This document shows positions 8,029 to 16,766 of a stretch of DNA of 64,000 bases, piece after piece. The stretch is taken from positions 2,666,001 to 2,730,000 of the forward strand of contig NZ_AP022588.1 in the NCBI RefSeq assembly GCF_010731735.1. The letters are read 5' to 3'. Position 1 is the stretch's first letter; every line of letters starts with the position of its first letter. The translations under genes were made by a program, and so were the position numbers. Under the pieces are notes generated by a model that worked only from the letters and a program-made list of their open reading frames with translations, searched no databases and was not told where the DNA came from. Source of the DNA: Mycolicibacterium sediminis. GTDB taxonomy: Bacteria; Actinomycetota; Actinomycetes; Mycobacteriales; Mycobacteriaceae.

Positions 8029-9839
8029 CTCGGTTCCTTCGCAGGTTCGGGGCTCGTAGGTGCAGACGTCGCGGCACGGCGGGACCGTACGACCTGAATG
8101 AGGAGGAAGGCGGCGCCGAGGATGAGGACGAGGAGCATGAGCATCGCTCCAATGGCGGCGATCACCGGGCTCGATCCGCTCTTGAGCGAGGCGTAGAAGT
8201 TGACCGGCAACGTCTTGTCAAAACTGGTCTGGAAGAGGGCGACGACGGCCTCGTCCCAGGAGCTGATGAACGCTAGCAGCGCAGCTCCGGTGATGGCCGG
8301 GATGACCGTGGGGATCACCACCTTTCGTAGTGCGTAGACGCGGCTCGCACCCATGGTCCATGCCGCCTTCTCAAGGCTCGGGTCGACGTTGTTGAGCGCC
8401 GCGGCGACCACGAGATAGGTGAAGGGAAGTGCGAGTACGGTTTCGACCAGCACCAGTCCCCACCACGTGCCGAGTGCGCCGATACGGTTCTGCACGTCGA
8501 AGGTGCCGATGGCGAGCAGGATCACGGGGACGATCACGGGCAGGTAGACGATGCTGACGAGCGTGGACTGCACGCGGGGACGGCCGTCCAGCGTGCGGAT
8601 CCACCGGGCGATGAAGACGGCCAGGATCACGGCGAGGACGGCCACGGCGAGTCCCACCGTGACGCTCTTCTGCAGTGCAGCGGTCCACATTGGGTCGGTC
8701 AGTGCAAGGTGATACCAGTCGAGAGTGAAGCCGCGCGGCGGCCACGCGATCGTCGCGTCAACACCCCATGACAGCGGGAAGACGAACGCGATGGGCGCGA
8801 AGAGGAACGCGATCACCAGAACGGTGACCGACCACAAACCGACCTTGGCCGGCCCGAAGGGCATCGCGGCCTGTCGCGACACGCCCTTGGCAGACGTCAT
8901 CGAGATGCCGGACCCTGCGGTCAGACCGGTCATTCGGCCCGCGGCGGCGAAGCCGATGCAGGTGGCCACCAGGAGGACCACGCCGAACGCGCTGGCGGGG
9001 CCCCACCGGTAGTTCTGCACCTGCGTGGCGATGTAGGTGGAGATCGTGACGTCCTGCGGCCCACCGAGAATGGCGGGGGTGAGGAAGAAGCCGGTCGCGA
9101 TGATGAAGTTGAGCAGCAGCGCCCCGACGATCGACGCGCGGATCAGCGGCAGGTACACCGACGTGAAGGCCTGCCGACTGCTGCACCCGAGTGACTTGGC
9201 CGCCCGCGTCAGGTTCGGGTCGACGCCACTCATGGCGGCGAACAGCACCAGGATCATGTACGGCAGCAGGTAGTTCACCATGCCGATGACGGTGCCGGTC
9301 GCGTTGAACAGAAGCGGTTGACGTCCGACACCGATGGCCTCCAGGACGCCGTTGACGGGACCGTTGGACGACAACAGTTCCAGGAAGGCGAACAGGCGCA
9401 CCAGGATCGAGACCCAGAAGGGGAGCAGCACCATCATGAACAGGGCCGTGGACATGGACCGCTGTAGGCGTGACATGAGGTACGCGGTGGGGAATGCCAG
9501 GAGGAACGTGACCACAGTGGACACGGCCGCGGTGATCACGGTGTTGACCAGTACGTCACGCAGCAGCGCATCGGCGAACAGGCTGACGTAGTTGTCCAGT
9601 GTGAAGTCCGCGGGGCGGTAGGACACGGAACCGTCCGCGCTGAGGCTGCGTAGCGCGATGCTGACGAGCGGCCAGAAGAAGAACACTCCGTACAGGGCGG
9701 CCAGGACTGCCAGTGACACGACGGTGGCGACTGAGCCGTGCGATCGAAACCGGTTTCTGGACAACGTCGTTCGCGGTTCAGTCGGCTCGCGAGGTGGCTC
9801 CGATCCGGCGTCTGGGGGAGCGGCCGTGGCAGTTCTCAC
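8025..9839 (-). CDS. Fused two-domain ABC transporter permease (PotB-PotC type)
   Basis: A 604-residue membrane protein containing two complete permease domains in one chain. Domain 1 (about residues 35-310) has the EAA-like loop AAKSLGCSSRQAFTSVYLPL; domain 2 (about 330-590) has KAAWTMGASRVYALRKVVIP. Separate PotB and PotC are about 280 residues each, so the length equals both subunits plus a linker. The chain should supply both halves of the channel, with one ATPase gene downstream. GTG start at 9839 is preceded by AAGAGGAAAAT on the reverse strand. The binding protein is divergent, 74 nt away, so the shared promoter region controls all importer parts. Confidence 0.9.
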   Translation of the reverse strand: MRTATAAPPDAGSEPPREPTEPRTTLSRNRFRSHGSVATVVSLAVLAALYGVFFFWPLVSIALRSLSADGSVSYRPADFTLDNYVSLFADALLRDVLVNTVITAAVSTVVTFLLAFPTAYLMSRLQRSMSTALFMMVLLPFWVSILVRLFAFLELLSSNGPVNGVLEAIGVGRQPLLFNATGTVIGMVNYLLPYMILVLFAAMSGVDPNLTRAAKSLGCSSRQAFTSVYLPLIRASIVGALLLNFIIATGFFLTPAILGGPQDVTISTYIATQVQNYRWGPASAFGVVLLVATCIGFAAAGRMTGLTAGSGISMTSAKGVSRQAAMPFGPAKVGLWSVTVLVIAFLFAPIAFVFPLSWGVDATIAWPPRGFTLDWYHLALTDPMWTAALQKSVTVGLAVAVLAVILAVFIARWIRTLDGRPRVQSTLVSIVYLPVIVPVILLAIGTFDVQNRIGALGTWWGLVLVETVLALPFTYLVVAAALNNVDPSLEKAAWTMGASRVYALRKVVIPTVIPAITGAALLAFISSWDEAVVALFQTSFDKTLPVNFYASLKSGSSPVIAAIGAMLMLLVLILGAAFLLIQVVRSRRAATSAPTSPEPAKEPR

Positions 9840-9848
9840 ATTTTCCTC

Positions 9849-9877
9849 TTGACGTGGGCCAGATTAAAGATACAGTT
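9849..9877 (+). promoter_or_regulatory. Candidate promoter for the binding-protein operon
   Basis: TTGACG at 9849-9854 and TACAGT at 9871-9876 are spaced 16 nt apart, matching a housekeeping sigma promoter directed at the lipoprotein start at 9914. It lies inside the 74-nt divergent gap and therefore also next to the permease start. Confidence 0.45.
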
Positions 9878-9882
9878 CGATC

Positions 9883-9895
9883 GGTTAAAACAACC
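9883..9895. promoter_or_regulatory. GGTT-N5-AACC inverted repeat, candidate operator
   Basis: GGTTAAAACAACC has 4-bp perfect arms. It lies downstream of the candidate -10 at 9871-9876, where a repressor would block transcription. It shares the nonamer TAAAACAAC with the promoter region at 13947-13955, which suggests one regulator, plausibly the GntR protein encoded between them. Confidence 0.4.
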
Positions 9896-9913
9896 TTGCC
9901 CAAAGGAGCGGTC

Positions 9914-11047
9914 ATGTCAAGAGCGAAGATCAGGCGAACGGCGTCGGCCGTGACCGTGGCCATCTTCGGCGCCGCCGCCATCGCGTGCGGCAATTCCCAA
10001 GCGCCGGAACGAGCCGCGGGGGCCTTCGATCCCGCGGTGTTTCCTGAATCGACCTTTCAGGGCCTGTCCGGGTCGTTGACCTGGTACGACTCTTCGGGAG
10101 GTCTGACGACTGATGCCAAGAACGAAACCGTGTGGAAGGACTTCACCGCGCTGACGGGTCTGCCGGCGCAAGCCGAGTTCACCGACGGCACGTCGACGAA
10201 GTTCCGCGCAGCGGCGGAGGCTGGGAACGTGCCGTGGAACCTCATCGAGTTCGGTACCGGCGGCGAGTACTTCCAAGCTGCCAACGCCGGACTGCTCGAA
10301 CCGATCGATACCAGCATCGTCCCGGTCGAGGACATGGACGGCGCCAGCGTCGACCAGTTCGGCATCCGGGTCGAGGACAACGCCTCCGTGCTGGTCTGGA
10401 ACACCAAGGCCCTCGGTGGCAAGAAGCCGACTTCGTCCGCAGATTTGTTCAACACCAAGGATTTCCCAGGGAAGCGCTGCCTGTACAAGTACCCGGTGAG
10501 CGGCGGGACACTGGAGGTCGCGTTGCTCGCAGACGGGGTCGCGCCGCAGGACGTCTATCCACTCGACGTCGACCGAGCGCTCGCCAAGCTCGGCACCATC
10601 AAGGACGACATCGTGTGGTGGGAGTCCGGTTCGACGGTGCTGCAGTTGCTCAACAACGGTGAGTGCGCCATGGGAATGGTGTGGACCGGGCGGATCTACG
10701 ACGCGATCGTCAAGCAGAAGCTCCCGTTGGAGTTCACCTGGAACGGCGGACTGACCACGGCGGCGTACTTCGCGGTGCCCAAGGGTGCACCGAGCGCGAA
10801 GGTGGGCCAGGCGGCGATGGCGATGTGGCTCCTCGATCGGGAGGGGCAGATCGGATTCGTCAACCGCACGACCTACACCACGGCGATCAAGGACCTGAGC
10901 GCCTCTGCGTACGACCCGCAGGTTCAGCCCTACGTCGTGTCGAAGCAGAACACCGACGGTGCCGGCACGGTGAGCGAGGACGCGAAGTACTACGCCGAGA
11001 ACCTCGATCCGGTGTCGAATGCGTTGGCCGCGTTTCAGTCCAGGTAA
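9914..11047 (+). CDS. Polyamine-type ABC transporter substrate-binding lipoprotein
   Basis: A 377-residue PotD-like solute-binding protein. The signal peptide ends in lipobox AIAC at about residue 26, so it should be anchored to the outer face of the membrane. The body has the family's two lobes; WNLIEFGTGGEYFQ and DNASVLVWNTKAL are hinge-region landmarks and VWWESGSTVLQLL lies in the second lobe. The ATG is preceded by AAAGGAG (9903-9909); an upstream in-frame start at 9713 would run through the divergent promoter and is rejected. It pairs with the divergent fused permease and ATPase. The catabolic genes downstream suggest the ligand is an amine used as carbon or nitrogen source. Confidence 0.88.
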   Translation: MSRAKIRRTASAVTVAIFGAAAIACGNSQAPERAAGAFDPAVFPESTFQGLSGSLTWYDSSGGLTTDAKNETVWKDFTALTGLPAQAEFTDGTSTKFRAAAEAGNVPWNLIEFGTGGEYFQAANAGLLEPIDTSIVPVEDMDGASVDQFGIRVEDNASVLVWNTKALGGKKPTSSADLFNTKDFPGKRCLYKYPVSGGTLEVALLADGVAPQDVYPLDVDRALAKLGTIKDDIVWWESGSTVLQLLNNGECAMGMVWTGRIYDAIVKQKLPLEFTWNGGLTTAAYFAVPKGAPSAKVGQAAMAMWLLDREGQIGFVNRTTYTTAIKDLSASAYDPQVQPYVVSKQNTDGAGTVSEDAKYYAENLDPVSNALAAFQSR

Positions 11048-11051
11048 TCAG

Positions 11052-11064
11052 TCTCAATTTGAGA
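11052..11064. repeat. Small perfect inverted repeat before the amine oxidase gene
   Basis: TCTCAA and TTGAGA flank a single T within the 26-nt gap between the binding-protein stop and the amine oxidase start. It could be a minor operator or an RNA processing stem; nothing more can be said. Confidence 0.25.
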
Positions 11065-11073
11065 GGGAGAAGC

Positions 11074-12423
11074 ATGCATCGTCTCGTGGAGGCGCCCGAC
11101 GGCCGGTACGACGTAGCCATCCTGGGTGGCGGCTTCGCCGGCGCGACGGCGTCTCGCCGGCTGACGCAGGCCGGCCTGCGGGTGCTGATCGTCGAAGCGC
11201 GTGACCGGCTCGCCGGTCGGATGTGGTCGCAGGACGACTTCTTCGACGGTCACGCCGTCGAGTGGGGTGGGGCATTCATGCTCGACCGTCCGAGCTATCC
11301 GCTGACCTGGCGGGAGATCGATCGGCACGGGCTCGCGCTCGAGTGGGGATCGCTCGAGGACACGACGCTGATCTGGTTGTCGGGCGGTCAACGACGGGTC
11401 GGATCGATGCCGGTGCCAGTGGACGAGCTGGCGTCACTCGAACGCCTCGTCGTCAGACTTTCGCAGCTGGCGTCGCGCATCGACACCCAGCGGCCCCTCG
11501 AGGAGCAGGACGTCGCCGACCTAGACGTGCCGTGGCCCATGCTGCTCGAGGACCTGGCACTGGGGCCGCACACGCGGGAACTGTTCGCAGCGCACATCGT
11601 GACGCTGGCCGGCGATGCGTGGAACGTGCCGTCGGCGCTTCCGTTGCTGCACGGCATCGCCCAGAGCGGGTCGGTGATGGCGGCCACTTTCTTCGCCGCG
11701 CCCTACGACACACCCATGGCTCGCACGCTCGGTCCGCAACTCGCCGGCGGAACGGGCGCACTGCACGCGGCCGTGATGAGCGACTCGAGCGCTGACGTGC
11801 TCTTGAACACCAGGGTCTCGGCGGTCACCGGCGACGGAGACGCGGTCCGGGTGCAGACGAGCGCCGGTGAGATCACTGTCGACGCGGCGGTGTGTGCGTT
11901 GCCGATCGGGGTGCTCTCGAGCGTGCACTTCACGCCGGCGGTCTCGCCGGAACTGCGTCTGCTAGCCGATCAGGGCGTGGCGGCCCAAGCGGACAAGGCG
12001 ACCGTGTTCGTCCACGATTGCCCAGAACCCTTCTACGCGCACGGCATCCCCCCGGAGGGTGGCTTCGCGACGGCGTCGACCACGTTCCACGATGGCGACA
12101 GGGCCATCGTCGTCGGATTCACCTCCGAGCCGGGCATTCTCGACCTTACCGACCACGCTGCCGTGGAGAAGGCGCTGCGGCAGTACGTACCCGGCATCAC
12201 GGTCGACGCCGTAGCGTGGCACGACTGGGCGGGCGACGACTTCTCCCGCGGAACGTGGAGCTATCTGAGGCCAGGGCAGACGTCCGTACGACCCGCGGCG
12301 AGACATCCGCTCGGACGGGTCACGTTCGCGGGCTCGGACTACGACTCCCGACTGGGTGTGGAGGGCGCGCTGCACACCGGTGGTCTGGCCGCGGAAGAGG
12401 TCTTGGACATACTCGGTCACTGA
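11074..12423 (+). CDS. Flavin monoamine oxidase family protein
   Basis: A 449-residue FAD amine oxidase. Such enzymes oxidise primary or secondary amines to aldehydes with release of hydrogen peroxide. Seen: the dinucleotide-binding motif ILGGGFAGATASRRL near residue 16, the following acidic residue in VLIVEARDRLAGRM, and a C-terminal FAD motif with FAGSDYDSRLGVEGALHTG. The ATG at 11074 follows GAGGGAGAAGC and gives the expected short N-terminus. The gene follows the binding protein by 26 nt and precedes the GntR regulator. The role inferred is oxidising the imported amine, with the aldehyde passed to the dehydrogenase at 15228. Exact substrate unknown. Confidence 0.87.
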   Translation: MHRLVEAPDGRYDVAILGGGFAGATASRRLTQAGLRVLIVEARDRLAGRMWSQDDFFDGHAVEWGGAFMLDRPSYPLTWREIDRHGLALEWGSLEDTTLIWLSGGQRRVGSMPVPVDELASLERLVVRLSQLASRIDTQRPLEEQDVADLDVPWPMLLEDLALGPHTRELFAAHIVTLAGDAWNVPSALPLLHGIAQSGSVMAATFFAAPYDTPMARTLGPQLAGGTGALHAAVMSDSSADVLLNTRVSAVTGDGDAVRVQTSAGEITVDAAVCALPIGVLSSVHFTPAVSPELRLLADQGVAAQADKATVFVHDCPEPFYAHGIPPEGGFATASTTFHDGDRAIVVGFTSEPGILDLTDHAAVEKALRQYVPGITVDAVAWHDWAGDDFSRGTWSYLRPGQTSVRPAARHPLGRVTFAGSDYDSRLGVEGALHTGGLAAEEVLDILGH

Positions 12424-12476
12424 GCCGATCCGGCACTACTGACCCGGGCCCCGACACGAGAAATGGTTGTTCGCCG

Positions 12477-13229
12477 ATGGCGGTACCGCAGACCTCGGAC
12501 ATTCTGCGCGAGGTGATCTTCAGCCCGCTTGAACACGGTGGTCGAACGCAGCAGATCTTCGATCGGTTGCGCAACGCGGTGGCACTCGACGTGTTCAAGG
12601 ACGGTGAACAACTGCCTCCGGAGACGGAACTCGCCGGCCAGCTGGGGGTGTCCCCGGTGACCCTGCGTGATGCGCTGGGCCTCATGCGTGAAGCAGGTCT
12701 GGTTGAGACCAGGCGTGGCCGCACGGGCGGCAGCTTCGTCCGCCGGGACGGTTACGACCCGCTTGCGCACGGTCTTTCACAGCTCGAGGGCATGTCGCTG
12801 GTGGACCTGCGAGATCTGGCGGACTGGCGGATCTCGCTCGCCGAGGCTGCCGCCTCGCTCAGCGCAGAGCGGGCGTCCGACGACGAGGTCGACGTCATGG
12901 CGAACCACGTCCTGGGTTTTCAGCGGGCACGGGACTCGGCGGCGGCGCGACGAAACGAGGGGCGGTTGTATATCGCGATGGCGGCCGCCTCCCAATCCGT
13001 GCGCCTGACCAGAGCGACGGTCGCCTGCGTGATCGACTACGGCCCGTTGCTGTCGGTCGCCTACAAGAACGTCACGTGCCGTAGGGCGGTCGTTCGGCGA
13101 CACCAAGCGCTGCTGGGCGCCATCGGCGACGGTGACCGCGTGCACGCCGGTCGTGCGGTGCGCCAGGCGGGCGTCGAGGTGGCACTCGAATTGGCAAGAC
13201 GGAAGACCGGTACGAAGGTGGCGAAGTGA
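12477..13229 (+). CDS. GntR family (FadR/FCD) transcriptional regulator
   Basis: A 250-residue regulator. The winged helix spans about residues 20-85 with the family hallmark GEQLPPETELAGQLGVSPVT and ending VETRRGRTGG. The rest resembles an FCD-type all-helical ligand domain starting at DLRDLADWR. ATG at 12477 is chosen because the DNA-binding domain begins about 20 residues later; the long upstream open frame overlaps the oxidase. It overlaps the next gene as GTGA (13226-13229), tying its synthesis to a Cache-domain protein. It probably represses the surrounding import and catabolic genes, whose two promoter regions share a nonamer. Confidence 0.87.
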   Translation: MAVPQTSDILREVIFSPLEHGGRTQQIFDRLRNAVALDVFKDGEQLPPETELAGQLGVSPVTLRDALGLMREAGLVETRRGRTGGSFVRRDGYDPLAHGLSQLEGMSLVDLRDLADWRISLAEAAASLSAERASDDEVDVMANHVLGFQRARDSAAARRNEGRLYIAMAAASQSVRLTRATVACVIDYGPLLSVAYKNVTCRRAVVRRHQALLGAIGDGDRVHAGRAVRQAGVEVALELARRKTGTKVAK

Positions 13230-13936
13230 ATACGAGTCGTCGTGGCACCGCGGACGCGGCAATCAAGGTCTTGACCGCGTCGGTGGCGCGACGGATCGAC
13301 GCGGTGGTCGAGGTCCTGACCGACGTTGCGGCCGGCGTACCCCCTGCGGCCTCCGACTTCGACTACTTTGCCGCCGTGACGAGGGAATTGCTGATGCGCG
13401 AGGCGACGCGCAGCTCTCTTGCCGGCGCCGGATACGCCGTGGAGTACGCCGATCCGGTCCGCGCTCCGGCGATGGTGTGGTGGGTTCGCCGGGGTGGATC
13501 CATTGCGGAGAGAACGCACAGCGTCGACCCGGAGTCAGAAAGCTTCTACGACTACGCGGCGCTGCGCTGGTTCACGGCGGCCAAGGACACCGGGGCGCCG
13601 ACCCTGTCCGGTCCGTTCATCGACACCTGGGGAGCCGACGACTACACGGTAACGGTGTCCTTACCGGTGTCCAATGACTCCACCCTGCTGGGTGTGATCG
13701 CCGTGGACGTCGACGTGCGTCGCTTCATCGAGTCCCTGACCGCCGAGATGGCCGAGATCTCCGCGCCCCTGGCGCTCGTCAACGAATCGGACCGCGTCGT
13801 CGTCTCGACGGAGCCCTCACTGAGCACCGGGCTACCGATCCGGCCGCGCGCTGCGCGTGACGAACCCGACCTCCCGTCGACGAGACGCTATCCGGTGTCG
13901 GGCTACGGATGGTCGGTCGTGCGGTTCGGTCGATGA
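13226..13936 (+). CDS. Stand-alone Cache (PDC-like) sensor domain protein
   Basis: A 236-residue protein resembling the extracellular Cache ligand-binding domains of chemoreceptors and sensor kinases. Landmarks are the FYDYAALRWF segment near residue 110, then SGPFIDTWGADDYTVTVSLP and LLGVIAVDVDV, which match the ligand-pocket strands of that fold. No signal peptide, membrane span, kinase or output domain is visible, so it appears to be a soluble, cytoplasmic single-domain binder. GTG start overlaps the GntR stop by 4 nt, so the pair should be made in fixed ratio. The function proposed is sensing or buffering the catabolic substrate for the regulator, which is inference; Cache domains in receptors commonly bind amines, amino acids and organic acids. 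Confidence 0.7.
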   Translation: MNTSRRGTADAAIKVLTASVARRIDAVVEVLTDVAAGVPPAASDFDYFAAVTRELLMREATRSSLAGAGYAVEYADPVRAPAMVWWVRRGGSIAERTHSVDPESESFYDYAALRWFTAAKDTGAPTLSGPFIDTWGADDYTVTVSLPVSNDSTLLGVIAVDVDVRRFIESLTAEMAEISAPLALVNESDRVVVSTEPSLSTGLPIRPRAARDEPDLPSTRRYPVSGYGWSVVRFGR

Positions 13937-13941
13937 CACTT

Positions 13942-13976
13942 GCCAGTAAAACAACTGAACTATAGGATTTACTGGC
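13942..13976. promoter_or_regulatory. 9-bp inverted repeat over a candidate promoter
   Basis: GCCAGTAAA (13942-13950) and TTTACTGGC (13968-13976) are perfect arms with a 17-nt spacer. They enclose TATAGG (13961-13966), a plausible -10, while TTGCCA (13940-13945) is a plausible though close-spaced -35 (15 nt). The nonamer TAAAACAAC at 13947-13955 recurs at 9886-9894. It would control the second transcription unit starting at 14041. Promoter and operator roles are inferred. Confidence 0.5.
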
Positions 13977-14040
13977 CGGGTGCCGGCGTGTGCGTGAACC
14001 GCAACGTCGGTCGCTCGAATCACATTCTCGTGGAGGCGAA

Positions 14041-15216
14041 ATGAGTACCACCCCATCGGTGATCGTGGTCGGCGGTGGCGTTCTCGGGCTGTCTACCGCG
14101 TTGGAACTCGTTCGTCGCGGTGTCGGTGACGTGCACGTGATCGAGCGCTCCCATCCGGGTGAGGGCTCCTCGGGACGTTCCGTCGGGATGGTGGAGACGC
14201 AGTACTTCCGAGCCGACGACATCGAGGCGCGGGTCTACGGGCGGCGGTACTACGACTCCGTCTCAGCAGAGCACGGTCTGCAGTTCTCCGCGTGCGGGTA
14301 CCTGCGCCTCGGCTCATCCCGGACCGATCTCGAAACGTTCGAGAAGAGCGTCGACGTGCAACGCGGCTTCGGCGTGACGGACGCCTACGTCCTCTCGGCC
14401 GATGAGATCGCCGGCAGGTGGCCGCAACTCGTCACCGACGATCGGGTCGGAGGCCTGTTCGGCGCATCCGACGGCCATATCGACGGTTATGAGTTCTGCA
14501 CGATCGCGGCCCGACTGATCACCAGCGGAGGTGGTCGCGTGTCGGTGAACAACGAACTCCTGGGCGCGACACTCGGATCCGACGGACGCTGGAGCCTCGA
14601 CACCACCAGGGGCAGGTTCGAGGCCGATGTGGTGGTCAACGCCGCCGGCGCCTGGGCCGCTCGGGTGGGAGACCTGCTCGGCGCGCCCGCACCGCTGCAC
14701 CCGCAACTGCACGGCGCCGTCACCATGGATCTGCGCAATCCGGTGGAACCGCTCCTCCCGTTCGTGATGGACTACGTGCCGGACTCCGGGACCGATGGCG
14801 TCTACTTCCGGTCGGAGCGCGCCGGTCAGTTGATCGCGGGCCTGCACACCGACGAGGGTGTCCACGAGCCGGTGTCACCCGACGTCAAGCTCAGACGAGT
14901 CGGTGACGACGAGATCGAGCGCGTCTTGACGTTGATGGCCGAAAGACTGCACGTGGTCGACGATCTGAGCGTCAGCGGCAGTTGGCAGGGCATCTACCCG
15001 ATGAGCCCGGATCATCGGCCCGTCGTCGGGCGTCATCCCGACCAACCCACGGTCGTCTGCGCACTGGGGACGGGTGGATCTGGGATCCAACTCGCGCCCG
15101 CGGTCGGGCTCGTCGCGGCAGAGGCCGTCCTCGAGGCACGACCGACCTTCGCGTGGAGCCGGACGTGGGCTCCCGACCGCTTGACCGCTGATACGCCACC
15201 CCGACCCATCTCCTGA
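14041..15216 (+). CDS. FAD-dependent oxidoreductase, DAO/glycine-oxidase family
   Basis: A 391-residue flavoenzyme of the D-amino-acid oxidase fold, which oxidises secondary amines such as sarcosine, glycine derivatives or D-amino acids. Seen: VIVVGGGVLGLSTALELVRR at the N-terminus binding ADP, an SSGRS segment near residue 44 that packs on the flavin, VVNAAGAWAARVGDLLG near 210, and the C-terminal GTGGSGIQLAPAVG closing the FAD site. ATG at 14041 follows GTGGAGG. It opens the second transcription unit of the island, with the aldehyde dehydrogenase 11 nt downstream. It may attack a secondary amine intermediate; the substrate is not readable from sequence. Confidence 0.87.
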   Translation: MSTTPSVIVVGGGVLGLSTALELVRRGVGDVHVIERSHPGEGSSGRSVGMVETQYFRADDIEARVYGRRYYDSVSAEHGLQFSACGYLRLGSSRTDLETFEKSVDVQRGFGVTDAYVLSADEIAGRWPQLVTDDRVGGLFGASDGHIDGYEFCTIAARLITSGGGRVSVNNELLGATLGSDGRWSLDTTRGRFEADVVVNAAGAWAARVGDLLGAPAPLHPQLHGAVTMDLRNPVEPLLPFVMDYVPDSGTDGVYFRSERAGQLIAGLHTDEGVHEPVSPDVKLRRVGDDEIERVLTLMAERLHVVDDLSVSGSWQGIYPMSPDHRPVVGRHPDQPTVVCALGTGGSGIQLAPAVGLVAAEAVLEARPTFAWSRTWAPDRLTADTPPRPIS

Positions 15217-15227
15217 GAGGCCCCCTC

Positions 15228-16766
15228 ATGACAACGCTGAACTACGGAAGTACCTCGCTGGAGCCGGGACTCGACCGGGACTTCGAGCGGGCCTTGGCCG
15301 CCAGTCGCGCCGGGGTCGACACCCCACTCGGCCACGTCGTCGGCGGCGGTGACCGCCACGAGGGAGACGTGTTCGAGCGGCGGGATCCCGCGGACCCCGG
15401 CAGGGTGGTGGCTCGAGCACACGCTGCCGGCAAGGAGGTCGTCGACGACGCGGTGGCCGCGGGACGGGCCGCAGCCAGGGGCTGGCGGGCACTGCCGTTC
15501 TCGGAGCGGGTGACGGCGTTGCGTGCGGCCAAGTCTCGATTCGTCGACAACGCGGTGGACGTGGCGGCCACGATCTCCGCGGAGACCGGAAAGTCTCGCA
15601 TCGAGGCCCTTGCGGAGGCGCAGGAGTCGGCGGACCTCATCGAGCACTACTGCGCCCAGATGGAGTCCCGCGACGGCTTCGTGACACCCCTGCGGCCGAC
15701 CGCGACGGACACGACGACCGACGTACTGCGGCCCTACGGGGTGTTCGCCGTGCTGGCACCCTTCAACTTTCCCGTCGCGCTGGCGGTCAACATGGCAGCG
15801 GCTGCGCTGGTGACCGGGAACACGGTCGTGCTCAAGCCATCCGACAAGACTCCTCGGTCGACGGCCCTCGCGGCGCAGCTGTTGGCGGCGTCGCTTCCCG
15901 ACGGCGTCCTCAACGTGATCCAGGGCGGCGCCGACACCGGACGGATGCTCACCGCGGCCGACGTGGACGGCGTGGCGTTCACGGGGTCCGCGGCGGTGGG
16001 GTGGGGTCTGATTCGTACGCTGTCCGCCGGCGCCTACGCCAAACCGGTCCTCGCCGAGATGGGTGGCAGCAATCCGGCCATCGTGATGGCGACGGCCGAC
16101 CTGGACGACGCGGTGGAGGGAATCGTCCGGTCGGCATTCGGGTTCTCGGGGCAGAAGTGCAGCGCGACCAGGCGTGTGGTGGTCGACCGGTCGGTACACG
16201 ACGACCTGGTCGCTCGCCTGGCCTCCCGGATCGAGCAGATCGTCGTCGGGGATCCTGCGTCGTCCGACGTGTTCGTCGGGCCCGTGATCGACGAACACGT
16301 TGCGGCCCGGGTCCACTCGGAGCTGGCAACGGCGCGCGCCGACGGCGCCACGATCATCAGCACGCCGTGCCCGGATGGGCCCGGTCACTTCGTGTCGCCC
16401 ACCGTCGTCACCGGTCTACCGCGCGGCCATCGCCAGACACGGGACGAGTTGTTCGCGCCCGTCGTCACGGTCACCGCCGTGAACGGGATCGATGAGGCGC
16501 TGGCCGAGGCGAACGCCGTCGACTACGGACTCTCGGCCGGGATCTTCAGCGGCGTCACCGAGGAGGTCGACCGATTCCTCGACGAGATCCACGCGGGTGT
16601 CGTCTACGTCAATCGACGCGAGGGTGCCACCACCGGTGCGTGGCCCGGTCTGCAGTCCTTCTGCGGGTGGAAGGCGAGCGGTTCCTCGGGCAAGGGCGGT
16701 CTGGGGCCGTGGTACCTGCCCGGCTTCATGCGGGAGCAGAGTCGCACCATCAGCTCGGCCCGATGA
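15228..16766 (+). CDS. Aldehyde dehydrogenase family protein (P5C dehydrogenase-like)
   Basis: A 512-residue NAD(P)-dependent aldehyde dehydrogenase. Seen: Rossmann region VTGNTVVLKPSDKTP, the GFTGS-like VAFTGSAAVG, general base in LAEMGGSNP, and catalytic Cys in FGFSGQKCSATRR. The GQKCSA form is typical of the 1-pyrroline-5-carboxylate (glutamate semialdehyde) dehydrogenase branch, so an omega-aldehyde of an amino acid is a likely substrate. The start is 11 nt after the DAO-type gene and the stop overlaps the aminotransferase start as ATGA. It probably oxidises the aldehyde released by the amine oxidase or aminotransferase of this island. Confidence 0.87.
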   Translation: MTTLNYGSTSLEPGLDRDFERALAASRAGVDTPLGHVVGGGDRHEGDVFERRDPADPGRVVARAHAAGKEVVDDAVAAGRAAARGWRALPFSERVTALRAAKSRFVDNAVDVAATISAETGKSRIEALAEAQESADLIEHYCAQMESRDGFVTPLRPTATDTTTDVLRPYGVFAVLAPFNFPVALAVNMAAAALVTGNTVVLKPSDKTPRSTALAAQLLAASLPDGVLNVIQGGADTGRMLTAADVDGVAFTGSAAVGWGLIRTLSAGAYAKPVLAEMGGSNPAIVMATADLDDAVEGIVRSAFGFSGQKCSATRRVVVDRSVHDDLVARLASRIEQIVVGDPASSDVFVGPVIDEHVAARVHSELATARADGATIISTPCPDGPGHFVSPTVVTGLPRGHRQTRDELFAPVVTVTAVNGIDEALAEANAVDYGLSAGIFSGVTEEVDRFLDEIHAGVVYVNRREGATTGAWPGLQSFCGWKASGSSGKGGLGPWYLPGFMREQSRTISSAR

